Assembly: GCA_965214015.1 (NCBI GenBank)
Contig: CBDCAS010000020.1
Coordinates: 62,001 to 126,000, forward strand
DNA from: CBDCAS01 sp965214015
GTDB taxonomy: Bacteria > Pseudomonadota > Gammaproteobacteria > Coxiellales > Coxiellaceae
Direction of reading: 5' to 3'
Length of the DNA stretch: 64,000 nucleotides
This document shows, in pieces, positions 43,746-53,358 of the stretch. The first letter of the stretch is position 1. Every line of letters begins with the position of its first letter. The translations under genes and the position numbers were made by a program. A model generated the notes under the pieces. It worked only from the letters and a program-made list of their open reading frames with translations, did not search any database and was not told where the DNA came from.

Positions 43746-45353
43746 ATGCGTAGATCTATTTCATCACTTGCACTACTTTTTGCCTCCGTCAGCGCCATTC
43801 TCGGTTCTGGCTGGCTTTTTGCTGCTTACTATACCTCCATTTTAGCAGGACCTTCGGCGATTCTTTCTTGGCTCATTGGTGGCGGTTCTATCATTCTTGT
43901 TGCCTTTACCTTCGCTGAACTAAGTGCCATGATTCCCATTACAGGCTCTAGTAGTCGCATTCCCCACTATACACACGGCTCGATTGTGAGCTTTTTATTT
44001 GCATGGATTATTTGGTTATCCTATGCCTCACTTGCCCCAACTGAAGTACAGGCTGTTTTGCAATATCTTAGCTACTTCTATCCACCCTTAGTTGAGCATC
44101 ATTCAGGAGCTTTAACGGGTACAGGCTATATCGGTGCAGCCCTCTTAATGATAGTCATTTGTAGTATTAATATTTTTTCACTACGATGGCTATTACGCGT
44201 TAATAACCTTATGACTGTGATTAAAATTTGTGTGCCTATTATTATTTCCGTAACAGTACTTGGACTCTTTTTTCATTCTTCTAGCCATGCTGAGTTTGAA
44301 TACAAAGGCTTTTTACCTATGGGTTTCCATGGCATGTTTGCAGCGATTGCTGGAGGCGGTATTGTATTTTCCTTTAACGGCTTCAAACAAGCCTGTGAGA
44401 TGGCAGGGGAAGCTAAAAATCCAAAAAAATCGCTACCTGTTGCTATTATCGGCTCGATCATTATCTGCCTTGTCATTCAGCTATTATTACAGCTCACTTT
44501 TCTTGTTTCAATTCATAGTACAGATATTGCGCATGGCTGGGCTGCCATGTATTTAACAGGCAACAATAGCCCATTCACCAACGTACTTATCTCTGAACAC
44601 CTCCCTCATTTGCTAACGCTTCTCTATCTTGGCGCCATTATCGGGCCATTGGCAGCTGCCTTAATATACATTAGCAGTGCAGGCCGCTCATTATATGGCA
44701 TGAGTCATAATGACTACATCCCCTTGATTTTTCAAAAGCTTACCTCTGATGGCAATCCTATATCAGCCATTGGCGTTAACTTTGTTTTAGGCATGCTGTT
44801 GTTCTTACCTTTGCCTGGCTGGAATAAAATGGTCACATTCTTAACCTCACTTATGGCCATCACTTATGCCATTGCGCCGATCTGCTTATTGTCACTGCGC
44901 AGTCAAGCCCCTAATGAATTACGCCCCTTTAAACTGCCTGTAGTTAAGCTATGGAGCACACTGGCTTTTTTCATTTGCACATTGCTGACCTACTGGAGTG
45001 GTTGGCATATTATTTCTAAACTAGGCTTATCACTTATCATCGGCCTTATTATTCTATTTAGTTATCACTTTAGTACAAAACGTGGACGAGAATTAAAACT
45101 CGATTGGCACTCATCGATCTGGATATGGCCTTACTTTATCGGCATAAGTCTCCTGTCTTATCTCGGTAGTTTCGGAGGGGGGCTTAATATCATTCCATTT
45201 GGCTGGGATTTTTTAACGATCGGGTTATTCTGCATAGGGATTATCTATCTGTCACAAAAATATAAATTGCCAGCAAAAAGAACACAACACTATCTTAAAG
45301 TACTAAGGCTAAACCAATACAACAGCGACGATAATCAACAACAGTCTATATAG
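43746..45353 (+). CDS. APC-family amino-acid permease
   Basis: The 535-residue protein has about 12-14 membrane helices. The first-helix consensus is VSAILGSGWLFAAYYTSILAG and helix 6 reads GGGIVFSFNGFKQACEMAGE. These fit the amino acid-polyamine-organocation superfamily. The long form with an extra C-terminal helix resembles the aspartate-proton symporter YveA group, but substrate cannot be told from sequence by eye. It stands alone, facing trkH. The 248-base upstream gap shows no clear promoter. Confidence 0.85.
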   Translation: MRRSISSLALLFASVSAILGSGWLFAAYYTSILAGPSAILSWLIGGGSIILVAFTFAELSAMIPITGSSSRIPHYTHGSIVSFLFAWIIWLSYASLAPTEVQAVLQYLSYFYPPLVEHHSGALTGTGYIGAALLMIVICSINIFSLRWLLRVNNLMTVIKICVPIIISVTVLGLFFHSSSHAEFEYKGFLPMGFHGMFAAIAGGGIVFSFNGFKQACEMAGEAKNPKKSLPVAIIGSIIICLVIQLLLQLTFLVSIHSTDIAHGWAAMYLTGNNSPFTNVLISEHLPHLLTLLYLGAIIGPLAAALIYISSAGRSLYGMSHNDYIPLIFQKLTSDGNPISAIGVNFVLGMLLFLPLPGWNKMVTFLTSLMAITYAIAPICLLSLRSQAPNELRPFKLPVVKLWSTLAFFICTLLTYWSGWHIISKLGLSLIIGLIILFSYHFSTKRGRELKLDWHSSIWIWPYFIGISLLSYLGSFGGGLNIIPFGWDFLTIGLFCIGIIYLSQKYKLPAKRTQHYLKVLRLNQYNSDDNQQQSI

Positions 45354-45514
45354 TTCTGTAGTAAAAAACGACTACATGATCATTAGCGATCAAGTTCTAT
45401 AACAACGAATACTTAATTTCTCTACATCGGCATTAAATCTAAAATTACTCATTTAGACTATAGTTTTTTAGCAAGGTATGAAAAATTCTCACTGTATGGT
45501 AAATCATTCTTTCG

Positions 45515-46960
45515 TCACTTTCTCCAGTAGCTTCGTGTGAATAAAACAAGTAAAGTAAAAACCTCTAATCGTCCTGCAATCATTGCAAAAATTAAAATCC
45601 ACTTAGAACTACTCGGAATATTTTCAAAATTTGCAGCCACACCTCCTATTCCAGCTCCAGTGTTGCCAATACTCGCTGCTAATGAACCAAAGGCTGTTTG
45701 TAAATCAAGACCAGTTCCTAGAAGAGCCAGCAATAAAACAATAAATAAGGCAATAAATACAGCGACAAATCCCCAAATAGATTGGACGATTGAATCAGAC
45801 AATACTTCTTCTCCCAGCTTAACCGAAAAAACGGCTTGTGGGTGTATTAGACGTCTTAATTCTCGCTTTCCTTGCTCTTTCAACATCAAACAACGCATTA
45901 TTTTAATACCACCACTAGTTGAACCTCCACACCCACCAATAACAGCCAAAAACATAATAAGGTAAGGCACAAAAGTCGGCCATACACTAAAATTGCTATT
46001 CGTAAACCCTGTAGTAGTGGCCACTGAAACCACCGTAAAAATCGTATTGATTATCGAGTTACCAAGATTATATTGATGATAAAGAATCAACATGATAGTA
46101 ATGATAATAGTCACAAAAAACAACATCGATAGATAACCTGTAAACTCAGGATCGCGATAATAGACCGAAAAATGACGCCGACGCAAAAAAGCAAAATGAA
46201 GCGCAAAATTAGTAGCCCCTGCTATCATAAATACAACAGAAATCATATTAATCAATGTACTATGGTAGAAAGCAAAACTTGAATCATGCATGGAAAAGCC
46301 GCCTGTTGAAATAGTGGCAAAGCTTTCTCCAACAGCATCTAAAAATGACATACCAGCCAACCAATAAGACAATGCACATAAAACGGCAAGACCTGCATAG
46401 ATATACCATAATGCTTTTGCAGTTTGTGTCATTCGTGGTCGTAGCTTGGTAGCCTTCATCGGTCCTACAGTTTCTGCTCGATATAGTTGCATACCACCAA
46501 TATCAAGCATTGGAAAAATAGCAACTGCTAATACAATGATTCCCATACCTCCTAATAAATGTAATTGTTGCCGATAGTAAAGAACCGAGCGAGGTATTTT
46601 ATCAAGGTGGGACAAAATCGTAGCTCCTGTTGTCGTTAGCCCAGAGACAGATTCAAACATAGCATCTGTAAATGACAGCTCTGGGTAGACCACCAAGATT
46701 AAAGGAATCGTTGCAAAGGCTGCTAACACCACCCAAAACAAAGTAACAACTAGAAAACCATCACGAACTTTTAGCTCATTTCGATAAGATCGAAAAGGCA
46801 TCCAAATAAAGAACCCAAACAAAAAAGTCACTACAAAGGTTGGTAAAAAAGCAAATATTGATTCTTGAAAATAAGCAGAAATAAAAAGAGGAGGCAACAT
46901 ACTAAAACTGAATACCATAAGAAAGATACCCAATATTTTAATAACGGCTGGAAAACGCAT
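45515..46960 (-). CDS. trkH: TrkH, potassium uptake membrane subunit
   Basis: The 481-residue protein carries the repeated pore-loop pattern of the Trk/Ktr family: SVSGLTTTGATIL, SFATISTGGFSMHDS, SVATTTGFTNSNFS and SIGNTGAGIGG. The loop glycines form the K+ selectivity filter. GGCGGSTSGGIKIMR is the conserved segment before the last pore. It imports K+ together with TrkA, whose gene lies 11 bases upstream. Confidence 0.94.
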   Translation of the reverse strand: MRFPAVIKILGIFLMVFSFSMLPPLFISAYFQESIFAFLPTFVVTFLFGFFIWMPFRSYRNELKVRDGFLVVTLFWVVLAAFATIPLILVVYPELSFTDAMFESVSGLTTTGATILSHLDKIPRSVLYYRQQLHLLGGMGIIVLAVAIFPMLDIGGMQLYRAETVGPMKATKLRPRMTQTAKALWYIYAGLAVLCALSYWLAGMSFLDAVGESFATISTGGFSMHDSSFAFYHSTLINMISVVFMIAGATNFALHFAFLRRRHFSVYYRDPEFTGYLSMLFFVTIIITIMLILYHQYNLGNSIINTIFTVVSVATTTGFTNSNFSVWPTFVPYLIMFLAVIGGCGGSTSGGIKIMRCLMLKEQGKRELRRLIHPQAVFSVKLGEEVLSDSIVQSIWGFVAVFIALFIVLLLALLGTGLDLQTAFGSLAASIGNTGAGIGGVAANFENIPSSSKWILIFAMIAGRLEVFTLLVLFTRSYWRK

Positions 46961-46971
46961 CCTAATGCCCT

Positions 46972-48345
46972 TTAGAAAAAGCCTGGACTGACTCGAAATA
47001 AACGCTCAACATCACGTACAAACCTTTTCTCAGAAACAAATATGATAATATGATCTTCTGACTCAATGATCGTATCATGATGAGGAATAATAATATTTTT
47101 TCCTCGCACAATAGAACCAATTGTTGTCCCCTTTGGCAACTTGATCTCACTTAAACTACGGCCAACAACCTTTGAGTTTTTATAGTCTCCATGAGCCACC
47201 GCTTCAATCGCTTCAGCCGCACCACGACGCAGAGAATGCACATTAACCACATCACCTTGACGAATATGGGTTAAAATAGAACCAATAGTCGATTGTTGGG
47301 GCGAAATAGCAATATTAATTGGACCACCTTCAATAAGATCCACATAAGCTGTTCGGGTAATCAATGCCATGACTTGTTTGGCACCTAAACGTTTTGCCTG
47401 CAGACAAGAAATAATATTATCCTCATCATCGCTAGTGACTGCACAAAAAATATCAATATCTTCAATATTTTCATCGATTAATAATCGTCTATCACGAGCA
47501 TCACCGCATAATACCATGATATTGGGTAATTCATTAGCAATCAGTTGACAACGATCAGATCGAGCATCAATTAACTTAACTTCATATTTATTGGCAAGAC
47601 GTGCTGCTAGCTGGCTCCCAATATTTCCACCTCCAGCAATCATAATTCGATGATAAGGCTCCTCAGCTCGACGCAACGTCGCCATAATATCATGTGTATT
47701 TTCACTGGCTGTCACAAAAAAAACCTCATCACCGATTTCAATTTCCGTCGAACCATCTAGAGGAATAGATTTATCATTACGAAAGATTGCAACCACACGC
47801 ATCTCAATATCAGGTAAGTAATCTCTAAGTATTTTAATACTTTTACCTAATAAAGGACCCCCATAATAAGGCTTCACAGCAACGAGTTTCACTTTACCAT
47901 CGGCAAAATCTAATACCTGTAGGGCACCTGGGTGAGCAATAAGCTGCTGCATATATTGCGTTACTAAATTTTCAGGACTAATAAAAAAATCAATGGGTAG
48001 GTTTTCTTTACCAAATAAGGTTTTGTGTTTAAAATAACGCGATGACCGAATACGGGCAATTTTGGTAGGGGTGTGATAGAGCGAATAAGCGACTTGACAT
48101 GCCACCATATTGACCTCATCACTACTGGTCACTGCGATAATCATATCCGCATTATCAGCACCTGCCTCATGTAAAACATGAGGATAGGAAGCATGGCCTA
48201 ATACAACACGAATATCTAGGCGATTTTGAAATTCATTCAGCCTGCGATCATCAACATCCACAAGTGTAATGTCATGACGCTCTCCGGTAAGTATCTCTGC
48301 AAGAGAACTACCCACTTGGCCAGCACCTAAGATAATAATTTTCAT
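46972..48345 (-). CDS. trkA: TrkA, cytosolic NAD-binding regulator of potassium uptake
   Basis: The 457-residue protein has two RCK halves. The first Rossmann motif is ILGAGQVGSSLAEIL at the N-terminus. The second is IAGGGNIGSQLAARL near residue 235. Each half is followed by a TrkA-C domain (LLGKSIKIL; VVGRSLSEI). It gates TrkH in response to nucleotides. It heads a trkA-trkH operon on the minus strand. Confidence 0.95.
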   Translation of the reverse strand: MKIIILGAGQVGSSLAEILTGERHDITLVDVDDRRLNEFQNRLDIRVVLGHASYPHVLHEAGADNADMIIAVTSSDEVNMVACQVAYSLYHTPTKIARIRSSRYFKHKTLFGKENLPIDFFISPENLVTQYMQQLIAHPGALQVLDFADGKVKLVAVKPYYGGPLLGKSIKILRDYLPDIEMRVVAIFRNDKSIPLDGSTEIEIGDEVFFVTASENTHDIMATLRRAEEPYHRIMIAGGGNIGSQLAARLANKYEVKLIDARSDRCQLIANELPNIMVLCGDARDRRLLIDENIEDIDIFCAVTSDDEDNIISCLQAKRLGAKQVMALITRTAYVDLIEGGPINIAISPQQSTIGSILTHIRQGDVVNVHSLRRGAAEAIEAVAHGDYKNSKVVGRSLSEIKLPKGTTIGSIVRGKNIIIPHHDTIIESEDHIIIFVSEKRFVRDVERLFRVSPGFF

Positions 48346-48371
48346 AATATAATTATAGCGTTGTTTTATAG

Positions 48372-48399
48372 TTCACAACACCCTGCTACTAATTAGCAT
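48372..48399 (+). promoter_or_regulatory. promoter candidate for the 6S-like RNA
   Basis: TTCACA (48372-48377, one mismatch to TTGACA) and TAGCAT (48394-48399, two mismatches to TATAAT) are 16 bases apart. The predicted start falls near 48405, at the base of the closing stem of the RNA. Confidence 0.4.
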
Positions 48400-48403
48400 T
48401 CTA

Positions 48404-48583
48404 AATGAGCCTTTGAATATATCGATAATGGGCCTGTTGCGAGCCAAAATTTTAATCAGCCTTTCAACGACGCAGGCACCAAGTCATCCTGACTTATATG
48501 TGACTTTATTTTAGTAGCCTGTGGCAGGGGAAACTTTAGTGCTTTAGCCTAAGGTAGCCAATGCACAGCATATTATGCTCATT
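48404..48583 (+). ncRNA. ssrS: probable 6S RNA, RNA polymerase regulator
   Basis: A 180-base element (E. coli 6S is about 184) in the 350-base gap between trkA and pdxB. The ends pair: AATGAGC (48404-48410) with GCTCATT (48577-48583), then AATAT with ATATT. The 5' side has GGGCCTGTTGCGAGCC (48430-48445), close to E. coli GGGCC...GAGCC at the central bubble. The 3' side has GCCTAAGGTAGCC (48547-48559), like the conserved GCCTGCGGCGGC. An inner stem CGCAGGC/GCCTGTG (48471-48477, 48517-48523) and an apical hairpin AAGTCA/TGACTT (48481-48495) complete a rod with a bubble. No zapA/fau neighbour is present, so context does not help; the call rests on pattern. Confidence 0.55.
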
Positions 48584-48695
48584 AAGCGTCTAAACTCTGA
48601 CTTCATGTAATTTAAACCTATATAATTAAGGCTAACATTCTAGCCAAAGAGTTTCTTAATGTGGAGCTCACCAAGAACATGGGAGGAAACAGTCC

Positions 48696-49730
48696 TTGAA
48701 AATCATTGCTGATCAACAAATTCCCTATTTAGATCTTTTTTTTAGCGATATGGGTAAACTCATTACATTACCTGCTGAAAAAATCAATGCCAGTCGTATT
48801 CAAGATGCCGATGTATTACTTGTGCGCTCTGTTACTCCAATTACACCTACTTTATTATCAGGCACCTCGATTGGTTTTATTGGTAGTGCAACTGCAGGAA
48901 TCGATCATATTAATACTACCTATCTCAATGAAGCTGGCATCTTCTGGGCTTATGCACCTGGATGCAATGCAAAAGCAGTGGTCGATTATGTGCTATTAAG
49001 TGTGGCCTGTTTAATTCAAGCAGGCACCTTGACCACAACAAATCGACGGGCTGGTGTCATCGGCATGGGTCATGTGGGACAACAGGTGGCCTCTATGTTA
49101 AAAAAAATACACTTCGATGTGCTCTACAACGATCCACCTCGTGAGGCTAATGAAAGCAATTTTACCTCTACATCACTTGATCAATTCTATGATCTAGATT
49201 TAATTTGTCTACATACCCCATTGACTGACAGTGGCGATTATCCAACACAACATCTCATTGATGAGACCTTTTTATCATTATTAAACCCGCGCTGCGTCTT
49301 ACTAAACGCAGGACGAGGGGCCTGCATTCAGACTCATGCCCTAAAACAATTCCAATTCACCACGATTATGGATGTCTGGGAATCTGAACCCAATATTGAT
49401 ATTGCACTGGCTCAATCTGCTTTTATTGCCACACCTCACATTGCTGGCTATAGTCAGCCTGCCAAATATAATGCCACAAAACAGATTTTCGATGCCCTCT
49501 GTTACCACTTTGACCGCACACATAAGAGAGCACAAAAACCAGACCCTTTGAACTATGTGACCTTAAACTTAAAAAAATCTGATTGGACCGAGCACGCTTT
49601 AGGTATTGAAAATCTGAAACTTTTAAGTGAAGGTTTTCAAAAAGCGATAAAAGAAAATACCAGCGATATTGCTACCCTTTTTCAACAATATCGCAAAGCC
49701 TATCCCTTTCGTATGGAATTTCATTACTAA
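48696..49730 (+). CDS. pdxB: erythronate-4-phosphate dehydrogenase
   Basis: The start is TTG 48696, with SD GGGAGGA at 48681-48687 eight bases before it. The 344-residue protein is a D-2-hydroxyacid dehydrogenase: KIIADQQIPYLDLFF at the N-terminus as in PdxB, SATAGIDHINTTYL, Rossmann GVIGMGHVGQQVA, LNAGRGACI and T-P-H-I-A-G-Y-S, with the PdxB-type C-terminal extension. It oxidises 4-phosphoerythronate in pyridoxal phosphate synthesis. A TATAAT lies at 48621-48626. Confidence 0.92.
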   Translation: MKIIADQQIPYLDLFFSDMGKLITLPAEKINASRIQDADVLLVRSVTPITPTLLSGTSIGFIGSATAGIDHINTTYLNEAGIFWAYAPGCNAKAVVDYVLLSVACLIQAGTLTTTNRRAGVIGMGHVGQQVASMLKKIHFDVLYNDPPREANESNFTSTSLDQFYDLDLICLHTPLTDSGDYPTQHLIDETFLSLLNPRCVLLNAGRGACIQTHALKQFQFTTIMDVWESEPNIDIALAQSAFIATPHIAGYSQPAKYNATKQIFDALCYHFDRTHKRAQKPDPLNYVTLNLKKSDWTEHALGIENLKLLSEGFQKAIKENTSDIATLFQQYRKAYPFRMEFHY

Positions 49731-49771
49731 ATATTTCTAATCTGACCTAAAAATAGGCTTGCTTAATAATT

Positions 49772-51748
49772 TTAAAAAATATCTTGGGGATCAATATCAA
49801 TAGACCAACGCACTTTGCGACCCTGTGGTCTTTGCTGACAAGCCTGTACCAATTGACACAGAGCACTATGGAGTTTACTACGATCGGCTGATTGTACCAG
49901 CAATTGCGCACGATAACGGCCTGCGCGTCGCTCCATCGGTGCAGGAACAGGACCTAGTAATTCGACATTGTTAGCAGTATAAGCTGCTTTAATAGTATTT
50001 AAAAAATCTAATGGCTCTTGTCTATCAACGGCTTCTGCACGTAATAAACCTAAGTAAGTAAATGGTGGAAACTCTGCCACACGGCGTTGCTTTAGCAACA
50101 CATCAGTGAAGGCAGCATAGTCTTGCTCTAATAATATTTTCAACAACACATTGTCTGGATGATGAGTCTGAATCACGACCTCACCCATATTAGCTTCACG
50201 ACCGGCTCGACCTGACACTTGCACTAACAACTGTGCCATCCGCTCAGTCGATCGAAAATCTGTTCCATACAAACCACTGTCGGCATCCACAATAACAACC
50301 AAACTTAAATTCGCAAAATGATGTCCTTTTGATAACATTTGGGTACCAACTAGCAAGCACGCCTCACCTGCATGAATAAGCGCTAACTTTCTTTGCAGAC
50401 TGCCTTTTTTGCGAGTACTATCCCGATCAATACGCACAATGGTCTGACCAGGAAACAAATCAGACAACGCCCTCTCTAATTGCTCGGTACCTATCCCCAT
50501 ATCACTCAACTCTGCTTGTTGACAACTTTGGCAGATTTTTGAAATACGAGCCTGAGAACCACAGTGATGACATAACAAATAATTCGGGTTTTTATGTAAA
50601 GTCATACGAGCATCACACCGTCCACACATAGCCATCCAACCACAATGACGGCACATTAAAGTAGGCGCATACCCACGACGATTTAAAAATAATAAGACCT
50701 GCCCTCTTTTTTTAAGATGTTGGTCGATACGCTCAATTAATGGCTCAGATAAACCGGAATGTAATGACTGATCACACAAATTAATCACTGTTGTTTGTGG
50801 GGTGCGCGCCTTTCCCGCACGTTGTGGTAATACTAATAATTGATAGTTTTTTCGCTCTACATTCACTAACGTTTCTAATGAGGGCGTGGCTGACCCTAAT
50901 ATCACTGGAATATTCTCTATTTTTGCACGCATAATGGCAACATCTCTTGCAGAGTAGCGAAATCCTGAGGCTTGTTTAAAGGAAAGATCATGTGATTCAT
51001 CAATGACAATCATCCCTGGCCGTTTTAATGGCACAAAAATAGCCGAGCGAGTCCCAATAATAATACGCGCATAACCACAATAAGCTTGTGACCAAAATTC
51101 CAACCGTTGCTTATCAGTGAGCTCTGAATGTAAGCAAGCGATCGGCACATTAAATCGTTTCTGAAAACGAGCTACAGTTTGTGGTGTTAGGGCAATTTCA
51201 GGGACTAATACTAAGATTTGCCAACCCATAGCAATTAGCGGCGCCATTGCTTGCAAATAGACTTCAGTCTTGCCACTTCCTGTTACCCCTTGCAAACAAA
51301 ATGACTGAAATCCTTGCACTTTACTAATTGCATCCACTGCTTTTTGTTGGGCACTATTTAAAACCAATGGCTGGACTTGAGTCTCTAATAGACACTCCTC
51401 AGTATATTGAATAGGCTGGCGTCCCTGTTGTAACAACTTAGGTAAGTTTCCCAAAATAACCTCCCCCACAGGGTGATGATAATAACGACTGGCCCAATCA
51501 AAGAGTGAGATCATTTTTTTTGACAATAAAGATTCTGAATCTAAAACCTCATGTACCGATTTTAATTTTTCATAAGAGACCGCAGGCCGGTCTACTACCG
51601 CCAACAAAATACCCATCACATCACGTCGACCTAATGGGACTCTAACACGTTGCCCTATTTGCCACTGTACCAAGGCGCCTTCTGGTGGCAAATAGTCAAA
51701 AGTGCCCCTTAATGGCGAGCGAACAGCAATACGTAGGATAGGTAACAT
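49772..51748 (-). CDS. priA: PriA, primosomal replication-restart helicase
   Basis: I take ATG 51748 (MLPILRIAVRSPLRGTFDYL), which aligns with the family start; a GTG 12 codons upstream is the alternative. The 658-residue protein has the 3'-DNA-binding domain, Walker A GVTGSGKTE near residue 155 and D-E-S-H (DEAH box). Paired zinc motifs follow (C-R-H-C-G-W-M-A-M-C-G-R-C and a second set ending C-Q-S-C), then helicase motifs QMLSKGHHF and QVSGRAGR. It reloads the replisome at stalled forks. It is divergent from efp. Confidence 0.95.
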   Translation of the reverse strand: MLPILRIAVRSPLRGTFDYLPPEGALVQWQIGQRVRVPLGRRDVMGILLAVVDRPAVSYEKLKSVHEVLDSESLLSKKMISLFDWASRYYHHPVGEVILGNLPKLLQQGRQPIQYTEECLLETQVQPLVLNSAQQKAVDAISKVQGFQSFCLQGVTGSGKTEVYLQAMAPLIAMGWQILVLVPEIALTPQTVARFQKRFNVPIACLHSELTDKQRLEFWSQAYCGYARIIIGTRSAIFVPLKRPGMIVIDESHDLSFKQASGFRYSARDVAIMRAKIENIPVILGSATPSLETLVNVERKNYQLLVLPQRAGKARTPQTTVINLCDQSLHSGLSEPLIERIDQHLKKRGQVLLFLNRRGYAPTLMCRHCGWMAMCGRCDARMTLHKNPNYLLCHHCGSQARISKICQSCQQAELSDMGIGTEQLERALSDLFPGQTIVRIDRDSTRKKGSLQRKLALIHAGEACLLVGTQMLSKGHHFANLSLVVIVDADSGLYGTDFRSTERMAQLLVQVSGRAGREANMGEVVIQTHHPDNVLLKILLEQDYAAFTDVLLKQRRVAEFPPFTYLGLLRAEAVDRQEPLDFLNTIKAAYTANNVELLGPVPAPMERRAGRYRAQLLVQSADRSKLHSALCQLVQACQQRPQGRKVRWSIDIDPQDIF

Positions 51749-51833
51749 AGACGCTAGTCTAGCACGACCTCTACTTGGCTCCACCCTCTCCTAACTGCTA
51801 AGATAGCCTCCCTTTATAAGCAACGAGAATGAC

Positions 51834-52406
51834 ATGGCTAAGTACAGTACCAATGAATTTCGTAGTGGGCTCAAAGTGCTACTCGATGGTGAGCCTTGCA
51901 GTATTATCAACAATGAATTTGTCAAGCCAGGTAAGGGTCAAGCATTTAATCGTGTAAAATTACGCCATTTAAAAAATGGTCGTGTATTAGAAAAAACCTT
52001 TAAATCAGGAGACTCACTTGAAGCAGCAGATGTTATTGAAATGGATATGCACTATCTTTACAACGATAGTGAGTATTGGCATTTTATGGATCCAAAATCG
52101 TTTGAACAAATCAGTGCAAGTGGTGCGGTCATTGCAGAGGCTAAACCCTGGCTTAAGGAACAGGAGCATTGCATCGTTACTTTATACAATGGCACACCAC
52201 TATCGATTGAAGTACCCAATTTTGTGACATTGAAAATTACCCAGACTGACCCAGGCGTTAAAGGTGATACAGCTCAAGGTGGCAGTAAACCAGCTACTTT
52301 AGAAACAGGGGCTGTAGTTCGTGTCCCTTTATTTGTTAATGAAGGTGAATTAATTAAAATCGATACTCGAAAAGGAGAATACGTATCCCGTGTCAAGGAG
52401 TCATAA
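51834..52406 (+). CDS. efp: elongation factor P
   Basis: The 190-residue protein has three beta-barrel domains. The modified lysine is Lys34 in EFVKPGKGQAFNRVKL, of the type lysylated by EpmA. Later motifs HYLYNDSEYWHFMDP and the C-terminal VVRVPLFVNEGELIKIDTR are standard. It relieves ribosome stalling at polyproline. Its TAA stop overlaps the probable epmA start (ATAA), so the modifying enzyme is encoded immediately downstream. Confidence 0.97.
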   Translation: MAKYSTNEFRSGLKVLLDGEPCSIINNEFVKPGKGQAFNRVKLRHLKNGRVLEKTFKSGDSLEAADVIEMDMHYLYNDSEYWHFMDPKSFEQISASGAVIAEAKPWLKEQEHCIVTLYNGTPLSIEVPNFVTLKITQTDPGVKGDTAQGGSKPATLETGAVVRVPLFVNEGELIKIDTRKGEYVSRVKES

Positions 52407-53320
52407 ACTGGAAACCCTCTGCTGATTTTTCTACGCTAAAACAACGTGCAGATCTGATCGATCGTATTCGTGCATTTTTTAAAAGCCGCCAGGTACTCGA
52501 AGTTGAGACTCCTCTACTTGACCACTATACTGTAACAGATCGTTATATAGAAAGTTTTAAAGTAGGCAATGCCTATTTACAAACCTCACCCGAATACGCG
52601 ATGAAACGCTTGTTAGCAGCAGGAAGTGGTCCTATTTTTCAAATTAGCAAAGCCTTCCGTCAAGAAGAAGTGGGGAGTCAACATAATCCTGAATTTACTC
52701 TATTAGAATGGTATCGACCTGGCTGGACCCATCACGACTTAATGTATGAGATAAGTGCATTATTAATGCACGTTGCCTATTTTAAAAAAGCAACGCGAAT
52801 CACCTACCGAGCATTATTTGAAAAATACTGTCAACTAGACCCTTTCACCTGTGCAGACCATGTCATTAAAGCAAAACTAACCGATATTAATACAGATTCA
52901 CTCGATCGTGATACTTGTTTGCAATTGGTATTAGCAGAACAGATTGAACCCAAACTGGGATACAATGTTCCTACCCTGGTCTACGACTTCCCCACCTCCC
53001 AAGCGGCACTTGCTAAAATACGCGATGATAATCCACCCGTTGCCGAGCGTTTTGAACTTTTTATTCAAGGCAAAGAAATTGCAAATGGTTTTCACGAGCT
53101 CACCGATGCCAAAGAACAACAACAGCGATTTGAATCTGATCAGCAGTATCGGCAACACCACCAAAAAACGACCCCTGCTATTGATCAACGACTCATTGCA
53201 GCATTAGAATCTGGCCTCCCTAATTGCGCTGGTGTAGCACTTGGAATTGATCGTTTGCTCATGTGCCTCTGTCATAAAAAAAAGATTCAAGAAGTCCTAG
53301 CATTTGATTGGAGTATTTAG
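52403..53320 (+). CDS. epmA: EpmA (PoxA/GenX), EF-P lysyl-transferase, with probable ATA start
   Basis: Class-II lysyl-tRNA-synthetase-like without an anticodon domain: motif 1 region VLEVETPLLDHYTVTD, motif 2 FRQEEVGSQHNPEFTLLEWY, G-F-H-E-L-T-D-A-K-E-Q-Q-Q-R-F and motif 3 GVALGIDRLLM. Homology extends upstream of the first ATG (52601) for 66 codons, through INWKPSADF, which aligns with the E. coli N-terminus (SWQPSA). No ATG, GTG or TTG exists there. The codon at the expected place is ATA 52403, overlapping the efp stop as ATAA. A single G-to-A change from ATGA would explain both the TAA stop and the lost ATG. The length would be 305 residues. Confidence 0.88.
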   Translation: MNWKPSADFSTLKQRADLIDRIRAFFKSRQVLEVETPLLDHYTVTDRYIESFKVGNAYLQTSPEYAMKRLLAAGSGPIFQISKAFRQEEVGSQHNPEFTLLEWYRPGWTHHDLMYEISALLMHVAYFKKATRITYRALFEKYCQLDPFTCADHVIKAKLTDINTDSLDRDTCLQLVLAEQIEPKLGYNVPTLVYDFPTSQAALAKIRDDNPPVAERFELFIQGKEIANGFHELTDAKEQQQRFESDQQYRQHHQKTTPAIDQRLIAALESGLPNCAGVALGIDRLLMCLCHKKKIQEVLAFDWSI

Positions 53321-53358
53321 GGTACCTAAAATTTTATTATTCCTTGCAAAGGCACCTA

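Noticed and set aside
45537..45965. 142-residue reading frame antisense to trkH
   Set aside because: Entirely inside a well-supported trkH; composition and lack of motifs mark it as a shadow.
48346..48695. Decayed pseudogene between trkA and pdxB
   Set aside because: No coding remnant found in any frame; the paired ends and bubble motifs fit an RNA gene better.
52358..52406. Programmed -1 frameshift fusing EF-P to EpmA
   Set aside because: The second frame is open from 52358, but I see no convincing slippery heptamer, and EF-P ends at a normal length. Overlapping ATAA is simpler.
52601..53320. epmA taken as starting at its first ATG (52601)
   Set aside because: It would discard 66 codons that match EpmA motif 1 and the N-terminal segment.
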